A stretch of 22,028 nucleotides of DNA from a bacterium. Lineage in GTDB: Bacteria; Hydrogenedentota; Hydrogenedentia; Hydrogenedentiales; SLHB01. The stretch is taken from NCBI GenBank assembly GCA_024231375.1, contig JAAEQP010001566.1, positions 1 to 22,028 on the forward strand, written 5' to 3'. This document shows positions 9,007-16,472 of this stretch, in pieces (position 1 is the first letter of the stretch; each line of letters begins with the position of its first letter). The notes under the pieces were generated by a model that had not been told where the DNA came from, made no database searches, and saw nothing but the letters and a program-made list of their open reading frames with translations. Made by a program: the position numbers and the translations under genes.

Positions 9007-12000
9007 CAGGACTCGCTGGAAGGCTGGAGGGAGTGACAGCTGCGGACCAATTCCGTGAGATCCTCTGGTCTGAACGGCTTGGCGAGGAATCCGTCGGCCG
9101 CGGCTTCCTGAACACGGGGTTTCGAGGTGTCGATGGGCTTGGCAGTGACCATATGCACCTTCACTCCCCGGGAATTGGGGTCGGTCTTGATCCGTCGGCA
9201 CACTTCCCAACCGTCCATACCCGGCATGGCGATGTCCAGCAACACTAGACCGTATTCGCGTGACGTGAGACGTTGCAGGGCCTCTTCACCCGACCGGCAC
9301 TGGTCCACCTCGTAGCCCTCATTCTCCAGGCAGCGGACAATGAAGGTGAGGATTTCGGGATCGTCGTCCACGCACAGGACCTTCGTGCCGGCGTGGTGGA
9401 ACTCGTCGACGTTCTCGTGCAAGGCGTACTGAATGCCGCTGAGCAATGAACTCTTTCGAAATCCCCGCTTCACGCGTGACGCCACGCGCTCGCGGTAGTG
9501 GGCGTAGATGTCGTCGTCGTTCGTGAGAAGCACCACCGGAAAGCCAAGTTCCTCGGCGACATCCAGCACTTCCGTGACCGTTGCCTCGGCGGGTTCATCC
9601 GTCTCAACGTCCAGGATGATGCAATCCGGCCGATACTTCTGTGCCAAGGAGACGGCGCTCGATCCGGTGCCTGCGTGGATAATCTCCATCGATTCGGAAC
9701 CCAGCAGCGCCCGCACCTGATTCGACAGTGCCCGGTCCGTCGTCACAAGCTCCACCAGAAGGTGCGTCTCTTCGCTCAGAACCAGCGCGTCCAACGCATC
9801 CGCGTCGTCACCGGCCCCCTTCGGACGCCGAAGCGGCAAGGAGAAGCGGAAGGTGCTCCCCACCCCCACCTCGCTGGATATGGTGAGTCGGCTGCCGTGC
9901 AGCCGGACGATGTCCTGGGAGATGGCAAGACCGATGCCGGTTCCGCCATACTTCCGGGTCGAAGAACTGTCGTACTGGTAGAAGCGCGTGAAGACCTTGT
10001 CGAGGGCCTCTTCCGGGATGCCGATCCCTGTGTCTCGCACGATGGCGTCGACGGAATCCGCCGTAGCCCGAATCTCGATGGTGACGCTTCCGCCGTTCTT
10101 GTTGAACTTCACGGCGTTGCTCAGCAGGTTGTTGAACACTTGCCCGATCTTGCCCTTGTCCCCTTCCACCGGCACTTCCTCTTCGGGGGCGATGAGATCC
10201 AACCGGATCTCCCGGCTGTCGGCGACGGGCCTCACGATCTGAAGGCTGGTCCGCGCGCAGTCGACCAAGTCGAAGGCGTCGAAGACGAGGGTTTCCGCGC
10301 CACGGTGAAGTCGGGAGAAATCGAGCAGATTCTCGATCAAGGTCACCAGCTTCTCGATATTGCGGAGCGTGATGCCCAGGTAGTCCTTCTGCGTCTCGGT
10401 GACCGGGCCCACCTTCTCGTTGAAGATCATGTCCGTATAACCCATGACCGACACCAGCGGCGTACGCAGTTCGTGAGACACGTTGGAGAGAAGATTGGTC
10501 TTCATCTCGTCCAGCGTCTTCAGTTCTTCGTTGGCGTCGTGGAGCTTCTCGCGGGCGCGGGTCACCTCCTCCAGAGAAACCTGGAGGTTCTCCAGAAGTT
10601 GGGCGTTGCGGATGGCCACGGCCACGTGGGGCGCCATCTGCTCCAGCACCTCCACGTCGTGCGACGAGAACGCCGCCTCCTTGCGCGCGCCCAGGTTCAG
10701 GGTGCCGATGATGCGACCCGTGGCATAGAGGGGCACACAGAGACAGCTGCGCGTGCCTTCGGGGAAATCGCTCACGAACGGCCATTCACCGGAGGTCAGG
10801 TCGTCAACCACCAGACATTCCCGCCGCCGTGCTACCCACGCAGAGCACGCGCCGTCGTCGTCAATACGATGACTCTGGCCCGTGGCGCGCTGCTCGGGCC
10901 ACAGCTGGCGCGGCACGAACGAATCGCCTCGATCGTTCAGCAGCGACAATTCCGCGTGGTCGAAGTTCACCAGCTTCTTCACCTCGACCACAAGGCTATC
11001 GTAGAGGCGCCCCGCTTCCAGGCTCGAGTTGATGACGTTCGCGATCTGGCTGATGGCGCTCAGCCGTTCGGCGCGCTCCCGCGCAGCCCGTTCCAACCGC
11101 ACACTCTCGGTCACGTCGCGAAAGATGCCCTCCATCCCAACGACCCGGTGCTCGTCGTCATGGATCAGGTTGCCCGACAGCTCGACGCAGATGGCCTTGC
11201 TGTCGCGCCGAAGCATCATCACCCGCGACCGTTCCACGAACCCCTTCTCCTCCAACTCGGCCGTGAAACGGTCCAGGTCGTGCCCTTCCAGGAACAGACC
11301 GCGCAGGTTCTGCCCACTGACTACGTCGAGGTGATCGAACCCGAGCACCTCAATGCCCGCCGGGTTGAGGAACAGGATGACACCGTTCTTATCCGTCTGA
11401 AAGATGCCGTCCCGCATCGATGTAACGAGATTCCGGTACCGTTCCTCCGACTCCTCCACCTGCTTGATGTTCGCCTTCAGGTCCAGAGCCATCTTGTTGA
11501 AGGACGTGGCCAGTTCTTCGATCTCGTCGCCGGTACCAATCTTCAGTTTGAGTTCCAGATCGCCCTGGCCGATGATCTGCGCGCCCTCGTTGAGCAACAG
11601 CACTGGGCGGACAATGTTGTTGTGCACCGTCCGATACGCGTTGAGGCACAACACGGCAAGACCCGCGATACAGCAACCAAAGGCGATGGCGGCCGCGCGT
11701 CCAATCGGCGCGAACACCTCCCGGGCGGGCCGATACACACCGATGAAGATGGGAGCCCCGTCGAATAGACGGTCGTATGCCAGAAGCACGTGCAGCGTCT
11801 TGTCACCCGCCTGATACGTGAACAACTCCTCTGTGCCGCTGTGTCCCTTTTCAGGATCCTTCAGGATCTTCTCAAGCTTCGGATCGATGGGCTTCTTCGC
11901 CAGGACGGGACTGTCGGGATCGGCCCCTTCCTGGAGATACGATACCACCATCCGAGGCGGCGTTGTGCCCCCCGAATCGCTCTCGTAGAAGAACTGGTAC

Positions 12001-12656
12001 ACGCTGTCCGACGGCTTCCCGCTTCGGAAGGGATCGAATCCCAATGCGTACTTCAGAAGACTACCGGCGTCGAAGATCTCGGCGATGAACCCGACACGCT
12101 CGCTCCCAGCCCCTCCCAATACGGGAGTCACACTGAACGCCACGTATCGCCTCAACTCGGGGATGTATCCCAGATCCAGGAAGATGGGCGTCTCCACACG
12201 CTCGGGCAACAGCGGCATGTCACCCCGCCAGATGCTGAGCTCCCGTGTGCTAAGGACAACGTGGCCTTCGGCGTCGTAGAGTCGGAACGTAGACGGCATG
12301 CCCAGGGCCGCGTCCGCGCTCGCTTGCTTGTCCAGGTGGGCAGTGAGTTCCCGTCGGACAGTCACATCGCTCGACAGTCGGGGAACCCCGAATTCGTTGG
12401 GCGTCAACGCACCGATGACGACCGGATCCAGCGAGACCTTCAGGACACTTCTCAGACGCGCCTCGCAGGCAATACGAATGCCTGCGGTGGTCGTCTGGGC
12501 CGCCGTGAGCAGCGTGCCCTTGACGGCGTTCCCCTGCCCCTCACGGGCGGTGATCACGCCCACGGCCAACGCGATGGTCAGAGGCAGGATCCCCACCCAG
12601 AGGATGGAGGTAAGGATTTTCCGTTCAATTCCCCTGCGGGGAACACTCGTGTGCAT
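9006..12656 (-). CDS. Hybrid sensor histidine kinase with HAMP, PAS, GAF and two receiver domains
   Basis: This 1216-residue membrane kinase starts with a helix at 14-36, an exported sensor region to about 320 and a second helix at about 320-340. HAMP (341-395), PAS (400-525) and GAF (530-680) domains follow. The kinase core has the H-box SNVSHELRTPL with phospho-acceptor His728, the N-box NNLLSNAVKFN, and ATP-lid motifs DTGIGIP and GGTGIGLAI. The first receiver (about 965-1080) has an aspartate in IILDVETDEP but lacks the conserved Lys and acidic pocket pattern, so it looks like a pseudo-receiver. The second (about 1090-1210) is intact, with VDDDPE, Asp1141 in LLDIAMPGMDGW, and LAKPF. It starts 19 nt after the HTH-receiver gene, with only a weak GAG-type binding site. 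It probably relays phosphate to that regulator. The exported sensor fold is not recognised; a Cache-like domain is possible. Confidence 0.93.
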   Translation of the reverse strand: MHTSVPRRGIERKILTSILWVGILPLTIALAVGVITAREGQGNAVKGTLLTAAQTTTAGIRIACEARLRSVLKVSLDPVVIGALTPNEFGVPRLSSDVTVRRELTAHLDKQASADAALGMPSTFRLYDAEGHVVLSTRELSIWRGDMPLLPERVETPIFLDLGYIPELRRYVAFSVTPVLGGAGSERVGFIAEIFDAGSLLKYALGFDPFRSGKPSDSVYQFFYESDSGGTTPPRMVVSYLQEGADPDSPVLAKKPIDPKLEKILKDPEKGHSGTEELFTYQAGDKTLHVLLAYDRLFDGAPIFIGVYRPAREVFAPIGRAAAIAFGCCIAGLAVLCLNAYRTVHNNIVRPVLLLNEGAQIIGQGDLELKLKIGTGDEIEELATSFNKMALDLKANIKQVEESEERYRNLVTSMRDGIFQTDKNGVILFLNPAGIEVLGFDHLDVVSGQNLRGLFLEGHDLDRFTAELEEKGFVERSRVMMLRRDSKAICVELSGNLIHDDEHRVVGMEGIFRDVTESVRLERAARERAERLSAISQIANVINSSLEAGRLYDSLVVEVKKLVNFDHAELSLLNDRGDSFVPRQLWPEQRATGQSHRIDDDGACSAWVARRRECLVVDDLTSGEWPFVSDFPEGTRSCLCVPLYATGRIIGTLNLGARKEAAFSSHDVEVLEQMAPHVAVAIRNAQLLENLQVSLEEVTRAREKLHDANEELKTLDEMKTNLLSNVSHELRTPLVSVMGYTDMIFNEKVGPVTETQKDYLGITLRNIEKLVTLIENLLDFSRLHRGAETLVFDAFDLVDCARTSLQIVRPVADSREIRLDLIAPEEEVPVEGDKGKIGQVFNNLLSNAVKFNKNGGSVTIEIRATADSVDAIVRDTGIGIPEEALDKVFTRFYQYDSSSTRKYGGTGIGLAISQDIVRLHGSRLTISSEVGVGSTFRFSLPLRRPKGAGDDADALDALVLSEETHLLVELVTTDRALSNQVRALLGSESMEIIHAGTGSSAVSLAQKYRPDCIILDVETDEPAEATVTEVLDVAEELGFPVVLLTNDDDIYAHYRERVASRVKRGFRKSSLLSGIQYALHENVDEFHHAGTKVLCVDDDPEILTFIVRCLENEGYEVDQCRSGEEALQRLTSREYGLVLLDIAMPGMDGWEVCRRIKTDPNSRGVKVHMVTAKPIDTSKPRVQEAAADGFLAKPFRPEDLTELVRSCHSLQPSSES

Positions 12657-12674
12657 ACGTATCTCGGGGCGCGG

Positions 12675-13259
12675 CTACTCGGCAACCCGCCCGCTGCCGA
12701 TCAGTTCATCCACTTTCTCAAGCAACTGGTCCACTTTGAAGGGCTTCGCGAGGTACTCGTCGGCGCCACACCCGAAGATCCGCTCGATGTCCTGTTCCTT
12801 GGTCAGACAGGTCACGGCCATGATCGGGGTGCTGCGCGTCAATTCGTTCTCGCGAAGAGCCTTGCAGACCTCGAACCCGTTGATTTCGGGCATCAGAAAA
12901 TCAAGAAGGATCAAATCGGGCGAGAGTTGAGCGGCCTTGAGCCCCACTTCCGTGGCATTGCTCACTTTTATCAGTTCAAACCCCTCGTCCGTCAGGATCT
13001 TCTCCATGAGGGCAAGCGCGTCCGGATCGTCATCCACTATCATTACGCGCTTCTTCGACGAACCCTTGTCGCGTGGGAACATGTCATACTGTTCCCGGAA
13101 TGCATCAAGATCCTCTTCGAGAATCCGGTAGTGCCCACCGGGTGTCCGAGAGGCCTTGATCAAGCCCTGCTTGATCCAGTTCTTGATGCTGTGGTGGGTA
13201 ACGTGGCAGATCTTGGCCGCCTCAAAGGTTGTGTATGCCTTTTGCTCTCGTTCACTCAC
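12675..13259 (-). CDS. Response regulator with N-terminal MerR/excisionase-like DNA-binding domain
   Basis: The 194-residue protein has an HTH of the excisionase/MerR kind at about 8-55 (TTFEAAKICHVTHHSIKNW, then the wing GGHYRI), joined by a short linker to a receiver at 70-190. The receiver is complete: acidic VDDDPD (76-78), phospho-Asp120 in LLDFLMPEINGF, Thr150 and Lys172 in LAKPF. The domain order is reversed from OmpR or NarL regulators. GTG at 13259 is chosen because AAGGGAGG lies about 10 nt upstream; an in-frame GTG at 13286 has no such site. A near-perfect promoter lies 77 bp before this start. It heads the block with the hybrid kinase and ABC exporter, so it probably receives phosphate from that kinase and controls this operon or other genes. 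Targets are unknown. Confidence 0.92.
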   Translation of the reverse strand: MSEREQKAYTTFEAAKICHVTHHSIKNWIKQGLIKASRTPGGHYRILEEDLDAFREQYDMFPRDKGSSKKRVMIVDDDPDALALMEKILTDEGFELIKVSNATEVGLKAAQLSPDLILLDFLMPEINGFEVCKALRENELTRSTPIMAVTCLTKEQDIERIFGCGADEYLAKPFKVDQLLEKVDELIGSGRVAE

Positions 13260-13313
13260 TCTTCGAGGACCTCCCTTGTGCCTCACACAGCGGGTTGAGG
13301 CGTCTGATTTCGT

Positions 13314-13329
13314 AGAATGCGTACATTCT
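13314..13329. promoter_or_regulatory. 16-bp palindrome at the predicted transcription start, possible operator
   Basis: AGAATGCGTACATTCT is two perfect 6-bp arms around CGTA. It lies just downstream of the -10 box at 13336-13341, covering about +1 to +16 of the predicted transcript. A dimeric regulator bound here would block transcription. The HTH-receiver protein encoded just downstream is an obvious candidate, but that is inference. As RNA the arms could also form a 5'-end hairpin. Confidence 0.45.
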
Positions 13330-13335
13330 CTGACA

Positions 13336-13365
13336 ATTATAACCCCCGGTTCGACAGTGTGTCAA
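13336..13365 (-). promoter_or_regulatory. Consensus sigma-70 promoter for the regulator/kinase/exporter operon
   Basis: On the minus strand TTGACA and TATAAT are both exact consensus hexamers, 18 bases apart. The -10 box ends 77 bp before the GTG of the HTH-receiver gene. The surrounding 241-bp gap (13260-13500) is less GC-rich than its neighbours and contains no convincing gene. Such a strong core promoter usually needs a repressor or drives constitutive expression. Confidence 0.85.
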
Positions 13366-13500
13366 ATCCTTTTTTGTGGTATTCGCATTTCGACATATCC
13401 GGCCCGCTTTGCGCAACTCTCGACGGACCTGTTCCCTCATACGGGCTCGCCACTCCTCGAGTCGGCAGCTAGGGCGTCCCCAGAGCCGCCGGCGCCCATT

Positions 13501-15108
13501 CTACAGCGGCGCGCCGAGCACTTCGCAAACCAAACGCGACTCTTCATCGGCTAACCCGGTGGCCACCAGATTGGTCTGCCACGGATACAATGACATAACG
13601 ATGCGGTATTCGATCACCCACAATGACGTGGCACACAGGGCGAGACCCAGGGCCACTCCGAAGTAACGTCTCAGGAGCGAGCCCGCGGCCCGCCGACGTG
13701 CCCCGCGCGCAGCGTGGATCACTTCGTCTTCAGCGGGATTGGCCTCGGCGTCCACACACGCTTGGCGCAGGCTCGGCAAGGCCCAGTACGGGTAGACCGC
13801 CCCCACCACCGCGACAGACAACAAGACGACCCACCACAGAATGCGGGTTACCGTCATCCAGGTTGCCGAATCCCCGCCAGCCAATTGGAAGACGGTGATG
13901 CTACTGAGGATGACGAACATGGCCAAGCCTGCTGCCGCGAGGAAACGGCGGGCCGAGCTGGGATGGGACACGGTGGCGTACGCACCGCCGGCACCCATGA
14001 GCTTGGACAAGGCAAACGCGACCATATACGCGGCCAGAAGCGAACCCAATCCGCGCACACACAGCCGTCCCGGAAGCATGTAGGGACGGCGTGCCTCCTC
14101 GATCCGTTGGGCGCGGCCGTTCTCGAAATCCCGCAGCCGCTCCACGGCCGTCTCGATCGCGATGCGTTGTTTCATTTGCGCCTCTTGCGGCCCCGTGGAC
14201 TCGATCTCCGCGATCCGTTCCCGAGTACGCGAAGCGAACAACTGAATCGAGAGCCCCAGGTGGGCCTGCGCGCTGGTACCCGCCAAGGGGTTGCCCGCGC
14301 CGCTGGGGCCGTCGCGCAAGGCACCCGCCCCCACGTGCTGCCCCATCGTTTCGATATGGTCAAGCCAGGAATCCCACTGCTGAAGTCGATCCTCGCCGAG
14401 TTGCACCTCGGCGCGCGCGGCAGCCCGGTCGATGAACGCATAGAGGGGAGCGGCACATTGATCGACCGTTTCGCGGCAGATGTGGGCGTACCGCTGCCCG
14501 GATTGAGGCAGATCGGAGGACCACAGCGGCATCGGAAAGGTGACGGGGCTCGCGCTTGAGTTGGCCCGGGCGATCAGAGCTAGTGCTTTCCGAAGCCCCT
14601 CGTCCTCCCCGGTCGCCCATGGAAGCGCCGCGGCTTCGAGATACAGGGGCAATGAATTGCCCGGGGCGTTCTCGGCGGCCACCTGGAACTGGGTCTGAGC
14701 GTCAGCGGCCTTGCCTTTGGCGAAGAGACGGCACCCGTACTGGATCGCAAGGGCCCAGTTTCCGGGGTCGGCCTTCAGCGCCTTCTCGAAAGACGGAAGG
14801 ACCAAGTCCTCTTCCTCGACGCCCGCAAGCGCTTGCAGGTATTTCGGTGTCGGGATGTCGCGGCTCTTCTCGTCGTAGAGCACCGCCTGCCGCAAGAACA
14901 CCCGCGCCTGTTCAGGCGGCTTGGTTATGGCGCTGAGATAGAGACGTTCCGGGTGCGGGTAGCGAAAGAACCGCTCCGACAGCCACAAGAGCGACGCGAA
15001 CGACACGAGAAGCACCACACACCACCGAAAGGCATGTCGTACGCGGCGCGCGCCGATGCAATCGCCGCCGTCGCCGTATGAAGGAAAGCGTGGAACGCCT
15101 TCGCTCAA
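13501..15108 (-). CDS. TPR-like multi-pass membrane protein of unknown function
   Basis: I do not recognise a named family. The 535-residue protein has a cytoplasm-facing N-terminus, a helix at about 28-45, and a helical region at about 65-180 with TPR-like features (SFEKALKADPGNWALAIQYG followed by ADAQTQFQVAAENAPGN). A further helical, partly charged segment runs to about 345. The C-terminal third has four or five hydrophobic helices, including one at about 350-370, two around 390-445 and one near 485-505. The start is a TTG whose codon overlaps the pgi stop (TTGA at 15105-15108), with a GGGGGG run a short way upstream. Translation is therefore probably coupled to pgi. A scaffold or assembly role is possible from the repeats, but nothing in the sequence shows it. 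It is the last gene of the minus-strand DinG-pgi run. Confidence 0.75.
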   Translation of the reverse strand: MSEGVPRFPSYGDGGDCIGARRVRHAFRWCVVLLVSFASLLWLSERFFRYPHPERLYLSAITKPPEQARVFLRQAVLYDEKSRDIPTPKYLQALAGVEEEDLVLPSFEKALKADPGNWALAIQYGCRLFAKGKAADAQTQFQVAAENAPGNSLPLYLEAAALPWATGEDEGLRKALALIARANSSASPVTFPMPLWSSDLPQSGQRYAHICRETVDQCAAPLYAFIDRAAARAEVQLGEDRLQQWDSWLDHIETMGQHVGAGALRDGPSGAGNPLAGTSAQAHLGLSIQLFASRTRERIAEIESTGPQEAQMKQRIAIETAVERLRDFENGRAQRIEEARRPYMLPGRLCVRGLGSLLAAYMVAFALSKLMGAGGAYATVSHPSSARRFLAAAGLAMFVILSSITVFQLAGGDSATWMTVTRILWWVVLLSVAVVGAVYPYWALPSLRQACVDAEANPAEDEVIHAARGARRRAAGSLLRRYFGVALGLALCATSLWVIEYRIVMSLYPWQTNLVATGLADEESRLVCEVLGAPL

Positions 15109-16472
15109 GCCTTGCCCCCCATGAGAGCGCGCGCGATCTGTTTGCCCTCTTCCACACCGGGTTGATCGAAGGTCTGCACATTGTAGAGGCGGCCCGCCAT
15201 GGCCGTTTCCACCTCAAGCATGTAAAGCAACTGCGCCACCGTGTGCGCATTGAGCCGGGGCAGCGTGATGCGCGAGACGGGCCGGCCGCTGATCTTCAGC
15301 GCGTCCATGGTCCCGCGCAATTCAGCCGCCATCAGTTTGTTCATGGTCACGCCGCGAAGGTATGCCAGTTGCTTCACAGATTTCAGCGCGTCGGGAATCC
15401 GCGCGGTCTTGTCGAACCGCCGCACCTCGAGGATGTTGAGTATCTTGTCGTTCGGTCCTTCCCGGTACAACTGCACCTGGGAATGCTGATCGGTAGCGCC
15501 AAGGGCCTTGATCGGGGTCTGTCCGGCAAAGACCTCCTCACCGTCCAGGCTGTACCGCTTGCCCAGGCTCTCCGCCCATATTTGGCGGTACCAGTCCGCT
15601 ACGTCGCGCAGGCCGTCCGCATACGGCATCATGACGGACATCACCTTGCCTTTCTCGGTGTCGGCAAGATACTGCACCGCCGCGCGCAGGTACGCGGGAT
15701 TCTCGGTGAGCGACGGCTTGGCGCACCGCGCGTCCATGGCGCGGCACCCGCTGACCATGGCGTCGATGTCCATTCCCAGCATGGCGGCGGGGAAAAGGCC
15801 CACCGGTGAAAACACCGAGAACCGCCCCCCCACGTTCAGCGGCACGGTGAAGCTCGTCAGCTTGTATTGGTCGGCCACGGGATGGAGCAGACTGGGCGGA
15901 GCATCCTTCCCGCGCGGGTTCGTCGTGACGACCAAATGGTCCTTCACCGCCTTCTTGCCGAGCTTCTTCTCGATGGCGTCGATCACGATCATCAACTGGC
16001 TCATGGTCTCGGCCGTACCGCCGGACTTGGAAATGACGTTGTACAACGTCTTCTTGGGCGGACAGATCCGCATCATGTCGCGGAAGGTCACCGGGTCGAT
16101 ATTGTCCATCACGAACAGGCGGGGGCACCCCTTGCGGCCGCGCCGGGTCATCATGTTGTAGTACTTCGGCTTCAGTGCGGTCGCGAGGGCCGTAATGCCC
16201 AAAGCAGACCCGCCAATGCCGAGGATCACCAGATTGTCATAGCCACGTTCCAGGAACGTGGCCGCCGTTTCCTTCACAGACTTGATGACCTTGGTGTCCT
16301 TGTGGAGATCCCAGAATCCGTAGTCGCCATTCTTCCTCTCTCTGCGAAGAATCTTGTGGGCGGCCGCGATTCGCGGCTCGATGGCCTTCAACTCGGCCGG
16401 CGTGATGCCATGGTCTTTGCCAACCGCGGCCGATTTGGCGCGGGCTACGTCGATACGGATGTCAAGATTCAT
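15105..16472 (-). CDS. pgi: Glucose-6-phosphate isomerase
   Basis: This cytoplasmic enzyme interconverts glucose 6-phosphate and fructose 6-phosphate in glycolysis and gluconeogenesis. At 455 residues it is the compact bacterial form. Sugar-phosphate-binding and catalytic segments are all present: GIGGSALG (85-92), ISKSGGTAET, NVGGRFSVFSPVG, WAESLGK with Glu301, ATDQHSQVQL with His330, and FDQPGVEEGK with Lys444. These match the Glu, His and Lys that carry out ring opening and proton transfer in the family. The ATG overlaps the helicase stop (ATGA at 16469-16472) and its own stop overlaps the TPR-protein start, so it sits in the middle of a coupled three-gene run. That placement between a DNA helicase and a membrane protein is unusual for this gene. 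Confidence 0.96.
   Translation of the reverse strand: MNLDIRIDVARAKSAAVGKDHGITPAELKAIEPRIAAAHKILRRERKNGDYGFWDLHKDTKVIKSVKETAATFLERGYDNLVILGIGGSALGITALATALKPKYYNMMTRRGRKGCPRLFVMDNIDPVTFRDMMRICPPKKTLYNVISKSGGTAETMSQLMIVIDAIEKKLGKKAVKDHLVVTTNPRGKDAPPSLLHPVADQYKLTSFTVPLNVGGRFSVFSPVGLFPAAMLGMDIDAMVSGCRAMDARCAKPSLTENPAYLRAAVQYLADTEKGKVMSVMMPYADGLRDVADWYRQIWAESLGKRYSLDGEEVFAGQTPIKALGATDQHSQVQLYREGPNDKILNILEVRRFDKTARIPDALKSVKQLAYLRGVTMNKLMAAELRGTMDALKISGRPVSRITLPRLNAHTVAQLLYMLEVETAMAGRLYNVQTFDQPGVEEGKQIARALMGGKA

Noticed and set aside
7195..9210. Longer version of the first ABC gene starting at 9210
   Set aside because: The extra 68 codons lie inside the kinase receiver domain; the ATG at 9006 overlapping the kinase stop gives the normal exporter N-terminus.
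9498..11768. A 756-codon open frame on the plus strand
   Set aside because: It is antisense to the hybrid kinase, whose domains are all clear. The frame is open because of strong third-position GC in the kinase codons; its translation is rich in His, Arg and Val with no recognisable fold.
13252..13440. A 62-codon minus-strand frame before the response regulator
   Set aside because: It spans the exact consensus promoter and palindrome and has no ribosome binding site; it is read as the untranslated upstream region.
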